Assembly: GCF_003254395.2 (NCBI RefSeq)
Contig: NC_037639.1
Coordinates: 13,683,037 to 13,747,036 of the forward strand
Reading direction: 5' to 3'
Length of the DNA: 64,000 nucleotides
Source of the DNA: Apis mellifera
Taxonomy: Eukaryota; Arthropoda; Insecta; Hymenoptera; Apidae
In this document: one piece after another, positions 38,098 to 51,900 of the stretch
Layout: each line of letters opens with the position of its first letter
How positions within the stretch are numbered: position 1 is the first letter of the stretch
Position numbers and translations under genes: made by a program
Notes under the pieces: generated by a model
What the model saw: the letters and a program-made list of their open reading frames with translations, nothing else
Databases searched by the model: none
Told to the model about the DNA's origin: nothing

Positions 38098-39572
38098 TTA
38101 ATAAAAAAATAGTAAACGTTCCTGAGCACTTCCAGGCAATAATCTCCAACCACGTTTAATGTTCAAATATTGAACAATAGCTCGTGCACAAATCAAAACT
38201 CCTAAAAATGAAATGAATTTTATATTAATACAAATATATAGGAATAATATCAATAACAAAATACTAACCAAATCCCATTATCAACCACCATAGCCATGAA
38301 TTTTCACGTGATGCAAGATCAGTGGAATGTTTAACAATTAGTGTCCATTTTGTTAAAGATAGACCAAAACCAGATAGTGCTCCATATCGAGATGCAATTG
38401 TATGACAGAAACACATCAAAAGTAAAAATCCAATCCAATTAAATAAAAATGCAACTGTAATAAAAAATTTATGTAAAATATATATTTTTTTATTTTTTAG
38501 TATAAGATTATTAAATTAACGATAATTAAATATTATAATAATTTTATTAATATTTATATCTAAAATTTACCCAAAAATGCTGTAAAGAACATAAAATCAG
38601 TGCCAAGTAAACCACTTTCTGGATCTCCTTCTGCAGCTTCAGTATCTATAGCCAGAATTGTTAAAGGCCTTGGTGATGTTCTAATATTTTCAGGCTATAA
38701 AATATTAATTAATGATATAATGTATATTTAATTTTTAATATTATTATTAGTAATAATAATATAATTATTATTATTTACCATGTGCATTTGAGGATAAGGT
38801 TCCCCTTGTAATGTTTTTTCTCGTTGTACTTCTTCATAACTAGGTAATTTTGTGGCTACTTCATACGGTGGTGGAGCAGAAAAATCTGCCTTTGGAGGTG
38901 GAATTTCTTCTCCTTCAGCCTATACTTATAATTTCCTTAATAATAATTTTTAAACATATAATAACAAATTTATATCATACCATTCGATTTTCAATTGAAG
39001 TTTGTGCTGCAGCAATATTTCCTGAATTAATTATATCATTTTGCATGATTGGTAAAGTTACATTTAATGTAGGTATTTCATTTTGAGATGATGGTTCTCC
39101 ATTTGAATTACTGTTTGTTTGTAAAGGCTAAAATTAAATTATAATCACTTATCTTTAATATTTCATAATAAGACTTACTTAAATAGATCATATGTTTTTA
39201 ATATCACTAAAAATATTATTTTTTTTTAATATCCAATATTAAGAAAATTTAAATAATATAACAAAGAAAAGGTAGTTTTTTATTGGACTTAATTTTTTAT
39301 ACAAAATTACTTTCAAAAAACAAACGACAATTGCACAAGACAATGTTTTTATCAATATTTGCATGCCAGTATTCATGCACAAGTGATATTATAATATATA
39401 GAAATATTATTTTAATAAATATAAAATATATTTATTAAATAAAAAACATATTGGCAATTTGAGACAAATTGTAAATTGTTCATTAGCGTATTTAAAATAT
39501 TGCACATGAAAAATATATTATCAGTTCATCATTTATAAAACATACCATATTATAATGAATATTACTATCCAT
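38098..39572 (-). CDS. Ndfip: NEDD4 family-interacting protein (Ndfip)
   Basis: Ndfip proteins are three-pass Golgi/endosomal adaptors that recruit and activate NEDD4-type HECT ubiquitin ligases. Six coding exons join in phase to about 242 aa: 39546-39572, 38981-39127, 38779-38919, 38571-38694, 38269-38454 and 38098-38201. The cytoplasmic N-terminal half carries PY motifs APPPYEVATKLPSYEEV (PPPY and LPSY), which bind WW domains. Three membrane segments follow: FFTAFLVAFLFNWIGFLLLM, YGALSGFGLSLTKWTLIV and WLWWLIMGFGFGVLI. The AFLFNWIGF and RYGALSGFGLSL blocks are diagnostic of the family. The C terminus is ERLLFFY, similar to the RVLFIY end of vertebrate members. The gene is head-to-head with GLYR1. 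Confidence 0.93.
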
Positions 39573-40247
39573 TTCTGGTGAAATTTATATGAATCGCGAG
39601 TGAATTATTTTGATTATTTAGAAGAAATAAAAATACTGTTTTTGTAGGTAACGCTTCTTTCTTAGCCAGCAAAAGTTCTTACAATCGATGGCTGACAGCT
39701 GGCAAAGCTGTATCGCCGTGAATATAGATTTCCCTACATTTTCACGTCTATCATTATCTTTATCAAACAATTAATTCTTTTTTATTTATTAGCAAATATT
39801 TCTTTTCTTATAATAAAATTTTATTATTATTTTTAAATGTAATTTATATATTTATTTCATATTGTATATAAAAATTGTATATAAAAATGTTATAATTGTG
39901 AAATCAATTCTGATTGGCTATTCATGAAACGATATTGAAAATTAGATTGTAGGACGGGAATCTAACAAATCAGAATTTTTTATATCACCGGAAATGAGCT
40001 ATTAGAAATTAACACTATTGTGATATTATTATTCTTATAAAATGTAATAAATTTGGTAAAAATAATAGGGTAAATATACATTTATATTGATCATTTCATT
40101 AATTAAATCTATAAATAGAAATAAGACATTCATTTGAGTTATTGAGTATGTTGGAGGGGGTATTTGGATCACGTCGTCATGCACAAACGACGCTCTACTC
40201 GTCAGTCAGTCGCTTGCCGATTGTGAGAGACGTACGGAGGTGTTATT
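39573..40247. promoter_or_regulatory. Divergent promoter region between Ndfip and GLYR1
   Basis: This 675-bp stretch separates two start codons pointing outwards. Two complex patches are present: about 39650-39760, with an ATCGATGG element resembling a DRE core, near Ndfip; and about 40140-40247, with repeated GTCAGTCAG that fits an arthropod initiator, near the GLYR1 start. Promoter function is inferred. Confidence 0.55.
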
Positions 40248-42584
40248 ATGTCAGAAGTATTCAAACTGGGTGATCTTGTATGGTGTGTATTACGTGTTAA
40301 TTAATGAATGTTTGTAATAAAAGTAGTGCAATGTAAACAGTGATTATTAATTAATATCTTTATGGATTTCAGGGCGAAGATGAAAGGATTTTCGCCTTGG
40401 CCTGGTCGGGTAAGTTGGAGTTAACTACTAACGGTTCTATGTTAACTACACTTTGCTTGGTTGTACGCGCCACGAAGTCAAACGCGGCCATCATATTTGG
40501 CGGGAACGTCTCGTACTCCGTTTGATTTTTTTAATTACACATCATATCAATTCAAATTGATATATTTTATATAATGTCAATAATGTTATTACTTCTCATT
40601 ATATATTTCCCGCCGCATCCGACCTTCAAATTCAAATTGGCGCGCAGGTTACAAAAATATAACCTAAATTATATTCTGCCATTTCATAACTTTAATCATG
40701 ATATTTGTAGACAAAACTTATATATTTACATTTCGTACATCCAAGCAACTATTATTTAAATTATTTTTTTTTATAAAAAAAAAGAAATTAATTTTATTCA
40801 AAATCAATTTTTATGAAATAAATACTTATAATGATAGCGCGCTAATTATGATTTTCTTAATTTCTAAATGAATTAAATTATAATATATAAATTATATTCT
40901 TTAATTATTCTAACTTATTATTTGTTATTTATTTTTATTTTATATATTGTTTATGAATAATAAAGAAATGTGATAAAATTAACAAAATTATTTTATTTAT
41001 TAATTTATGTATATATATTTTTTAAATTATATTTAATAATATTTATATTTAAATATTATTTAAAACAATTTAATTACTTTGAAACATATTTGAAATATTT
41101 ATAATAGAGTGAATTTGATGTAATATGATAAATATGATTTTGTAAATACAAATAATATAATGAATAAAAATATATAAATTACATTTATATCTATGTTTTT
41201 TATATTTAAAATATTTAAATATAATTTGCTATAATATATATTATGAATTAAATAATATAAAAAATATAAATATTATCAATATTTTTCTTTTTCAAATATG
41301 ATTATTTTATTTTATTTTATTATTTAATAATATAGAAGTATAATATATTTGGTATAATTTTTATATATATACTAATTTCTCAATGACATCTTAAGGTGTC
41401 TAATCCTTCAAAGGACTTAAAGAAACCAACAAATACTAAGAAGGGACCAGTTCAATGTATTTTCTTCTTTGGAACAAATAATTAGTAAGTTTGAATAAAG
41501 TTATTTATTTTTTTCAAATTTTGTAATTTAGTTTAAAACTTATAAAAATATTTCTTATAGCGCATGGATAGAAGAATCTAATATAAAACCATATCTAGAA
41601 TATAAAGATACTCTTGTAAAATCTAGTAAATCTGGTGCATTTAAAGATGCAGTAGAAGCAATAGAAGAATTTATTGCTAATGGAGAGGTAAGCTAAAGAT
41701 ATAAATAAAAATTATAATGTATATGTATGCAATATATATATATTAAAAATTTATAAAAAATAATAAAAAATATCTTATATATATTGGTTATTAAAATATT
41801 ATAAAAAAATAATATTTAAACAATTATTGTAATAGTTACATAATAAACTTACCATAAATCATCTATTAACAATCATAGTAATACTATTTGCTATAGGTAT
41901 TTGAAGATGGCTTAGACCCAGACTCTTTATTCGACAGACTTAAAGAAGAAAGTATATCTGAGAAGAAGAACATAGTAAAGACACCTAAACCTCGTAAGGT
42001 TAGGATTATATTATAACTTACAATAAATAATTTGATATATATGATAAACATTTTAATAAATTAAAATTATAGACTATATTTAATAAATTGTTATGTATAT
42101 TATATTATAATATACATAAATATATATATATGTATATTATGTTATAATAATATGTATATTATGTATATTACAATATAAAATATATGATATAAAATTATTG
42201 ATTTAGGAAACGCCAAAAACTAAAAGATTGGACTCTAGTGCAAGTGAAGTTCGTCGTCCAGCCAAAAAACAACGAAGAGAATCAAGTACAAGTAATAGTA
42301 ATAGGGTTGGCAGCATTAGTCCTGCATTAAATCATTCAACTCCTGTTAGAAAATCGGGATCAACTCTTCTTAATAGGCCCGCGAATATTGCTAGACCTGT
42401 AAGTACATTTTATTATACAAATTTTATTATTTTGCAATTAATATATTCAAAACATATATAAGTTTTATATATTATAAAAAACTTTTGATATTATATAATT
42501 ATATATATTATTTGATTATTTACAATATAGACAAAAGTTAATATTTTATTTTTTAAATAAATACAAAATATTTTAAAAACAGCA

Positions 42585-42640
<56 letters not shown>

Positions 42641-45600
42641 ATATATATTAGAATATTTATCACCAACTTTCATTTATTCATGTAAATAAATAAATAATAA
42701 TATCATTATGCCTTTTTTAATTCCTTTCCATTAATAATATAATAATAATTCCATTAAATTTATATTATTTAATACAAAATTACGAAATTTCCTTTATTTT
42801 TTTTTTTCATTCCATTCCATTTTTAAAAAATAATATTTAAAACATATGAATTTTTTATTTATATTGTATTTCTTATATTAATTTACTTATATTATTTATA
42901 TTAATATTTTGATTTGTTTTGTTTTAAATTTGATATTTTATATATTATTTATATTATATATAAATTTTAAAATTTTGTTTCATTAAAAAAGAATTATTAT
43001 ATAACTTTTAAATGCTAAATTTGAATTTAGAATGAATTTAATTATTAATATGTTAATAACAACTTAAGAAAATTTAACGTAATAGGTAACACCTCCTTTG
43101 GATGTGGAAACAATGTCGCAAACGCTTAAAGAGAAGAACATCCTTCCATCAACCTTGAAATTTGGATTCCTTGGTTTGGGAATAATGGGAAGCGGTATCG
43201 TAAAAAACCTGATCAACAGTGGACACAGCGTGATTGTGTGGAATCGAACACAGGAAAAGGTATGTACAATTCATTTAATTATATTATACAATGCTATATT
43301 GTAATTATTATAATTACAATGTTATTCTCCCATTATAAATATTTTTTAAAATAATAGAAAAGAAAAAATAATCAATATTCCAAATATATTACTGATTGAT
43401 ATTAATAAATTCTATTTATTATAATCTTAATTTGAACGAGATTGTCTAAATACAGGAAACAAATGATAAACAATAATAATAATAAAAATTAATTTTTAAA
43501 ATTTTAATTTATAAAAAAATAATTTTTATAAATCAAAATACATATATTTTTTAGTAAAATTTTTTGATTTAAAATAGTTATTTTGAACAATCACAACTTT
43601 TTTTTAATTTTAAATTTGCATTAAGAACATAAATTTAAGTTTTCGGGAGAATATTGCAGACTTTATATAAATTGATAATGATCTTCATTTATTATCAATT
43701 TTGTTACTGCATCATCAGTAAGATTTATATTACCGTTTATTCTATCGTATTCTATCGTATTTCATCTTTAATCAATGATTTAAGTTTTGTTATAAAAGTA
43801 ATGTTATAAAAATATATTATTTTTTTCAATAAAATGTTTTAATAATTTTATGAAAATAAAAGTTAGGAATATAAACAAATTGATACATATTTTGAAAAAA
43901 TTTTATTTATTGATCGTCCTGCATGTTCAATTTATTTTTAAAACTACTTATTTTAATTTATAATTTAAAATATTAAAATGATAACTAAAGTTATTTATAA
44001 TAAAAAATTTTAAAGGAATATAATCATTTAAATTTAATAAGTAATTTAATAATTAGTTATATTTTGATAATCGTTTGATACAAAATGTAAAATGTGGAAT
44101 TATATATTAGTGGAAAAGTTTGAAAATCTTTTCCTTTATATTTTAAAATTTATGCTAATATATATATATATACATATATATATATATGTACATATATATA
44201 TTTTTTTATTTATACATATCTAAATATAAAAAAAAAGAATATGGAACAATAGTAGAAGTAATTTTTTATTGTAGATCAAAAAATATTTTAATTTTTTTGA
44301 AAATATTGATATTATTTCTACAAAAATAAATATTTTTATACATTTTTATTAGTATTCTTTGCATATGTTCACTAACAAACTAAAAAATATGGAAAATTAC
44401 AAAGCATTCAAAAAGAAATTGTGAAATTGTATTTTTATAGGAGGAACTTATGATTGAAAAACAATACGCAAATATAATGCGTATATGCAAGTTATCCTTC
44501 ATTTTGCTATACCATAGTAATATTTTGGAACGTGTTTTTATAATATTCCACAGCCCAGTTTTGGCGAGTGGTTGTTTTGATGAAGTACATCTGTAGCCAT
44601 TTATTTGTATATTTAATAGTTATTATTATTATTATTAAATCGTTAATAATTAGTCCTATAATCAGTTCTGTGAGTCAATAGATGTGTCTCACAATTCTAA
44701 ATAACATTATCGAAAATAAACATTTAAGAAACAGTTTAACAGAATTTGATATAATTTCGCTTGGACAAACTCAAAACATGTAAATTAACTTTTCATTATT
44801 TTATATTATGATATTTTTGACTTAAAAAAAAGTTTAAATTTATAATTCAATTTTATATGATACGTTTGTAGACATTCCAAGTATACAATGCTATTAATAA
44901 ATAATTATTCGAAGATAACAAGTGAAATTTTTAAAATAACTTTTTCAAAAAGTATAAATATAAATTTTGAGTTTAGGAAACCATAAATACATATCTTATT
45001 AAAAATTAAGTTTCAGTAAGACTAATTCTTTGATAACGAATGATAAGATGTTTAGAAGTAGTGATGGCATGTAATCTTATTATTAGTAGATTATTATTTG
45101 AATAACACGATATTTTGAAATACCAAAATCATTAAAAATATCATTTTAAGAATATCAACGCGTATTGAAGTACATGAAAGATAATTAAAAATCGGATTGC
45201 GTGAGGCACATTACTACATAACCGCTAAGATTCATATCGGTTACACCAATCACCTAATCCGTTTATTTTTCTTCGTTCGTCACGAAACGCGATTCGAATT
45301 CATTTTTCCGCAATATCATTCATGGTAACGGCAGTTTGTTAGTTGTATAACGTCCTATATTTCATTGCATATGCTTCTTGCCGAGTTTGACGCGTTCTTG
45401 TTTTCGAGGGATGATAAAATTTTATCTCTTTGAAGTCACTGAAGCGATCCAAAAATAACGGTGGAACACCGCTACATGCGTTAGCTCTTGTTCGTTTCCA
45501 CGGCATGCAAACGTGTGTAGTGGGGGGTCACGAGAGACGGTTGAGCGGAAAGGAAAGTGAAAAAAGATTTGAAAAGGAAGAAAATTGAATACGCGCGCAT

Positions 45601-45865
45601 TTCATATTAAACAAATTTGAAATTTCATAGAACAACAAACAAAATTGTATTTGTTCTTATCATACGCAGTAAACGCATAAATTTGATTGCATATATTCAA
45701 TTTTTAAATTATATTATGGAGCATAATTATATAAATTTTAAAAAAAGAAATTTGATAGTGAAATTTAATTTTTTTGACATTATCATAATTGTAAAAATTT
45801 GAAATAACTATTGTATTTGAATTAGTGATGTTTAGCAATTATTCGATAATATATATATATATATT

Positions 45866-45912
<47 letters not shown>

Positions 45913-48900
45913 CATTAAATGTTAAATTGCAATGTTTGAAAATTATTTCTCAATGTGAAAAGTAAATTTATGATTTAAATATTTATAATATTATTTTAGA
46001 AAAGATTAATTTACGATTATATCCATTTTTAGAATTTAACGAAAAATAAATAACATTAAATATTAAACTAAAAACAATTAGGTAAATTTTGATTAAACTT
46101 TTTATGGCAAAGGAAAAAATTCAATTTTAACTTCTCTATTCAAGCTGAATAAATTTTATTTTTAACAATTTTTTATATTTTTTTAATGATTTAAAAATAT
46201 TATTCGATGTATACATTTAAACCAGATATATCGTCGAATAATGTTGATGTTGTTACATAACATGCATATAAAATAGGAAATAGTCGTTTATACAATTAAA
46301 AAAATAATTTTTCATAACATTTAAATTCGTTGATTCGTATTTTTTTTTTTTATTATTAAATAGATAAAATACTGCAAAATTGAAATAAATGATATAATAT
46401 CAATAAACTGTTTCCTGAATAAGTTTAAGTTTACAAATCATCTGCGTAAGTTTTCCCAATTATAATAAAATGTCGTCAACTAAAGTAACAGCTCGTAGAA
46501 CATGCATTATCTACTAAGCTCATTGAAATAATGAAAGCCACGATCGGTTTGTGATTCTGCGATTGAATTTTTATTCTTGCACATAGAAAAGCACATGAGA
46601 AAAAAGGAATAGTCTGATATTAAAGCATTGTTAAAGTTGCGTGTTAATAATTTGTACAGTCTTTATCGTAGCTTTGTGATCGTGATTATCACGATTAGAA
46701 TATTCTTTTTATTTAACACCAATAATTAGAGATTTGTCTCATTGCGCCATTTTTAGTTCACCCGAATGATCAAATATTTTAAATAGATCTGCAAGACTTT
46801 TTTTTTTAGTTGAAATTGATATATCTCTCTTTTTCTTATGTAAATTAGTTGGACATTTTCAATTTAAATTATTGATTATTATTATATTTAAAAATAAAAT
46901 AACGATTACTTTAAAAATAAAATTAATCTTTTTAAGATTAGAAATAATTAAAAAAAGAACTACTTATAGATTTCTGATAAAAATTTTTGTACATATTTTA
47001 ATTAAAGTGACAAATTTGATTTGAATAACTTGAGATGATAAAAAAATTTCAGAAATATCACTTATTATCTTCTTCGATACTTTACGAAACAAAATATGCT
47101 ATTATGATAATTAAGTACATCTTTGTTTCCGATAAAATGATTTTTTTTTCTTAAATAATTATATATTTATACATTTCGAACAATTTGCACGTGAGTTGGG
47201 AACAATTTAAAAGCGAAAAGAAATCGTTAAAAAGGATCAAAAAAATATTTATCTAAATGAATAGTTCAATTTTTTGGAATTGAAAATAAAAGGATGAAAA
47301 GAACATAAAAACAATCAAAACACAACAACACGTTTTGTTTCGTCGAACCTCGATCAGTGAAGAAATTATCAACAATATATACCGATCGCGAGTTCAGTCT
47401 CATAAAAATTGTAGTTACTCGTTTCTGCAAACTGATAAAATCTCATGTATGCATATTATTTACAAGAGAATAAAAAAGAGTCGATCGATTGCTTTTAATT
47501 ACAAAAATTATTGATCTTCGGGAAAATTGACAATTAGGCGAAAATTATTGTGGATTCATTATACGCGTTGTTTCTTTCTTTTTTCTTTTCTCTCTCTTTT
47601 TTTTTTTTTTTATTTTGTTTTGGTTTATGGTTTTGCAAGTTTTTTGTTTTAGTTGAAATTGGCTTACGGAAGAATTGGCAGTAACACTCTATATCTTGCA
47701 TTTCTTTCCAGCGTTTTCTTCATCTAAAAATCGACGTTCATTATCGTTGATACTGAGCGATGATAACGACAATGATAAAAAGCACAAAGTATAAGGGCGG
47801 ACAGGTTGCAAGGTCATCGACCGAATCACAGAAAAATCCTTGGAAACTGTCCGCGATTTTTTTTTCTAATGTCCTCCTTAAACAACACTCACGCATACAC
47901 AACCATCAGTTTGATCGATGTCAATAAAGGGACATTCCTATTCTCGGCGTTCTTCTCTTATCGTTTATAGAGGTATATTGTTTGTTATTTTATAAAAAAA
48001 AAAAAAGCAAAAAACAAAAGAAAAAAAAATAAATAAATAAATAAATTTTAAGAAGTCCCACGATAGAGAAAAATACCACCGTTCGTTCTTGCGAATGCAT
48101 TCTCACTTACCGATGTAGAGGCACTTCTATAAATTTTTCTCACATAATAATCCAGTGGCAGTACATTCTCGTCTTAATTATAATCTTGCTATTATAAAGA
48201 GAGGTTAGTACTCTTTCGTAACACATGTCGTCAAAGTTGTCTAAAGTTTGGTTTCACGTGGTAGATCAGGCATACTGGAGGTGGGTGCAAGGAGACCAAA
48301 ACATTCTGGAATTTTATTAGGCTCTTTGGCTAAAATTTCGGTGCTGAAGCCTTTAAAAACTGGCTTAATATGGTCTGCATCTTTATATACTGATGAAGAG
48401 CTTCCATCTTCTTCGATACTGTGAAGTATTATCGAATGTGGTGCTGCTATTCCATTAGATAATGGATCAAATCGAATAGGCGGCCCTGTTTCCTCGATGT
48501 AATTGATATGGATACCTTCCATAATTCCATGAGGACTGGTCGACGAAAGTTCCGTTGGTGTATAATACTCGCTATTAACATCTTCCATGCTTGTACTGTT
48601 CTCTAGGTTGTTAATTTTTGCTTTGAAGTATGTGTCCATTCGGACGGATCCGTCTTCTTTCGGATCAAACACCATCGAATCGCTTTTTCCACAAGAACCG
48701 CTTCGACAATTATCAAAATAGAAATTCGGTAGATTCTCCAATACTTTGTTTAGCGTTTGTTGTTGGTACTTATAACTCTCACGCAGTCGTAGCACCTGGT
48801 GGGCACTGAACTTTCTTATCTTGTTACGTTGGAAGACATAATTTTCTCGCACCCAATTGAGCTGACTGGTTGAGTAATCTCGTACTTTCCGCACCTATTT

Positions 48901-51900
48901 CAAGATCAAAAAAACAACATTGTGAAACGTTATATATCATTATACATCCCAAATATATATCATATTTGAGAAGTAGCTGAGATTTCTCTTCACATATTTC
49001 TTAATATTTGTGAAAATGGTTTTCAAAAAAATAACAAATTCCTACAATTTTGTATTACAGCAAATTCTGATCTAGTTATGTAATAAGAATTTATGAATAA
49101 TATTTTATTACCTGATCATAATACTGATCTCTGAGAGCCGTAAGATGGCTCGTTCCATAATCCCTTATATCTCTAATGTGCCTCATTTGACCTTCGTAAC
49201 TATCGCGAATCCATTCTACTTGTTGAGCACAATTCTCTTTTATTCTATGTACTTGTTGAGTGTAATTCTCGCGTAATCTCTCAAGTTGTTGACTCTTGTA
49301 TTGTTCGATATTATCCAACATTTGATAAATTTGTTTTGCTCTAGGAGTAGAACCAACGTGTCTACAACACATACACCATTTTAAACAGCCACACCTGAAA
49401 CGAATAGAATAATTTTATTTAGTAGCAACACGAGTTGCATAGTGCATGCATGAATCAGTTTCACATGAGTTTGTTTTAGGTTAATTTCAATAATAATTAT
49501 TTTAAATGTTTACACGAAATAGAAGGGATAAATATTAGTACGTCTATCTATTTTAACGAAGCTAAACAATGCACGATTTATTTTTGAATAACAACTCTAT
49601 ATATATATATAATATGATAATTATAGTTAGCTTATTAAATGATTGATGAAACAGAAAAAAAAAAATACTTACTTGATCAAGAGATAACGCAACAGTTGCA
49701 AGAAGAGCGTTAAAAGAAGAAAAGTCGTGGCAGTAACAGCTCCTACCAAAATGCTGATGATCCTGACTTTGTTTAATGTTATTGGATTCATCTGCAAACT
49801 AACATAGGAAGTAGCATTGGCAATTGGATTCACCGCGAAACACTTGTATTGTCCAACATCCTGCCTGAGCAACGTCGTGATATATAAAGATCCATTCTCG
49901 AGAATACGTATACGACCATCATCAACGAACGGTACACTTTGTTCCCATCCGTGCGTAGAAGGATGTTCGACAAAATTATCGGGAAATGCTGGATCCGGAT
50001 TCCAATGCAGTACTTGAAGTCTCGGAGTAACCCATGTTAACGATGGCGTAGGATTGCCACTGAATTCGCATTCGAGTAGTACGGAATGAAACAACAGATA
50101 CTGTTCCGTGGGCGTAGAGTATGTCAAATTCGGTGGTGTGCATTTCAAATAACGAAGAGTTTGAAGGATATCGCCGGTACCATCGATCTCATCGCCGCAC
50201 CGGAATCCACTTTGAAAAGCGGTCCGTAAATGTTCTTTGCTTTCAGCCCATTTTACAAACCAGAACATACGGCAATCGCAAGCCCACGGGTTCCCTTGCA
50301 GCTGTAATTCATTTAGAAACGACAGCTGCGCCACATTTGCCGGAAGAAAGGTCAGATTACTGTCGTGTAGATCGATTTTACGAAGAGCCGGTGTACGATC
50401 CAAGGTAGATCGAGAGATCTCGCGCAGTGGACTGTTATTTATTTCCAATGTCTCAAGTTTCTCTAATCCCTTCAAGTCTTCGTTGCGAAGAACTTCTAGT
50501 TTCGTTCCGGAAAGCAACAGAGTGCGTAGCTTTCTTAGCGGTCGCCATACATCTTGTGGAAGTACCGTAACCGGTAGATTTTTTAAGCTAAGCCATCTTA
50601 AATTTGACAGGCTTTGGAACGCGATATTTGATAAACGTGTTATAGGATTTTCGGAAAGATCGAGATACTGCAACGACGCGAGATCTGCAAAGAAACCACG
50701 CGGTATTGTATCAATTTCATTATCGTCCAGCTCTAGTATCTTCAATTGATTCAAACCGGAAAACAAATGCGATGGAAGTTTGGTAAGCCTGTTACCAGCC
50801 AGGCTGAGTTCTTGAAGGTTTTTGTTTAACGTGAAACTATGATCTGGCAAGGACACCAATAAATTATCGGAAAGATCCAAGCGAGTTAACGATTTGGCTG
50901 AAGCGAATAATTGATAAGGAAGTATTGACAATCGATTTCGCGACAAGCCGATCTCCTCAAGTCGGTTTAAATTTTGAAACAATGCTCGTGGGATTATAGT
51001 CAACTGGTTTCCAGTAAGATTCAGGTACTGTAGTTGATGTAACGGATGGAAGACATCCGACGGTAGTTCCGTCAACCTATTGTCACCTAAGTTGAGATGT
51101 TCGAGGAACGTTGTAGCAAGGAACACGCCGGATTCTATTCTTTCGATTCCACTTGAAGTCCAGGCCAGACTCTTGAGACGAATTGCAATTTCGAGGGCGG
51201 AAACGGGTATGGTAGCAGCTCTGACGTTTTTTAACACAACATTGGTAGTTTCTCTGGACAAACCAAGTCCAAGGAAGCTTCGTTCCCGACACAATAGACT
51301 TTTTCCATTGTCTAGGCATTCGCAACCCGCAGCGCATTTTAGACGCGAAGATGGTGATGTTTTTTCCGTAAAAAAAGTTGACGAACCCGCTGAAGAGAGA
51401 TCCTGTGAACCCGTAATGTGCACCGCAGTGAGAAGAACTATTAACCACCACCACGAGTCCCACGTGAAAACCCGCTCCCTCATTCCTATAACCTGTAATA
51501 TGACGATTTCTACGCATATAACTAAGAATTCCCATGTCCTGATCTTCGCGAAATCCAAATTGATCGATTTAATTGACCGATATTCTTCTTCTTGATTATA
51601 TTGTATAAATTTTGCCTTGTTTTTTTGATCGAAAAATAAAACTTTCACTTATAATTTAATAACTCTTTAAAAGGAGGAAGCATGGTAACAGAAAAGTGTA
51701 TTGTCATTTCTTCACAAGTATTTAATACGGCACATATGCTTTTACTAAAAGATGCAAATTGTGCTATATAATATTATCTTTCTTTTCTTTTGCTCTTCTT
51801 TTTCGTTATTATGATTTTTCTTTATATATTACATACCTAGCAAGAATCACGGGACAAGCCGTGAAGCACCGTGTGTCTCGTCTGAGATAGCGACGGGCTA

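Noticed and set aside
38098..39572. Secretory carrier membrane protein (SCAMP) as identity for the gene at 38-39.6 kb
   Set aside because: Considered because of the Trp-rich membrane segments, but the PPPY/LPSY motifs and the AFLFNWIGF and RYGALSGFGLSL blocks are those of Ndfip.
50121..51595. Long plus-strand open frames (95, 170 and 171 codons)
   Set aside because: They lie antisense to the LRR-Ig coding exon and arise from its codon composition; they show no domain or splice logic of their own.
51484..51648. Upstream in-frame ATG extending the LRR-Ig protein by 55 residues
   Set aside because: The extension would bury the signal peptide, and a splice acceptor lies between the two ATGs, so the extra part is probably intron.
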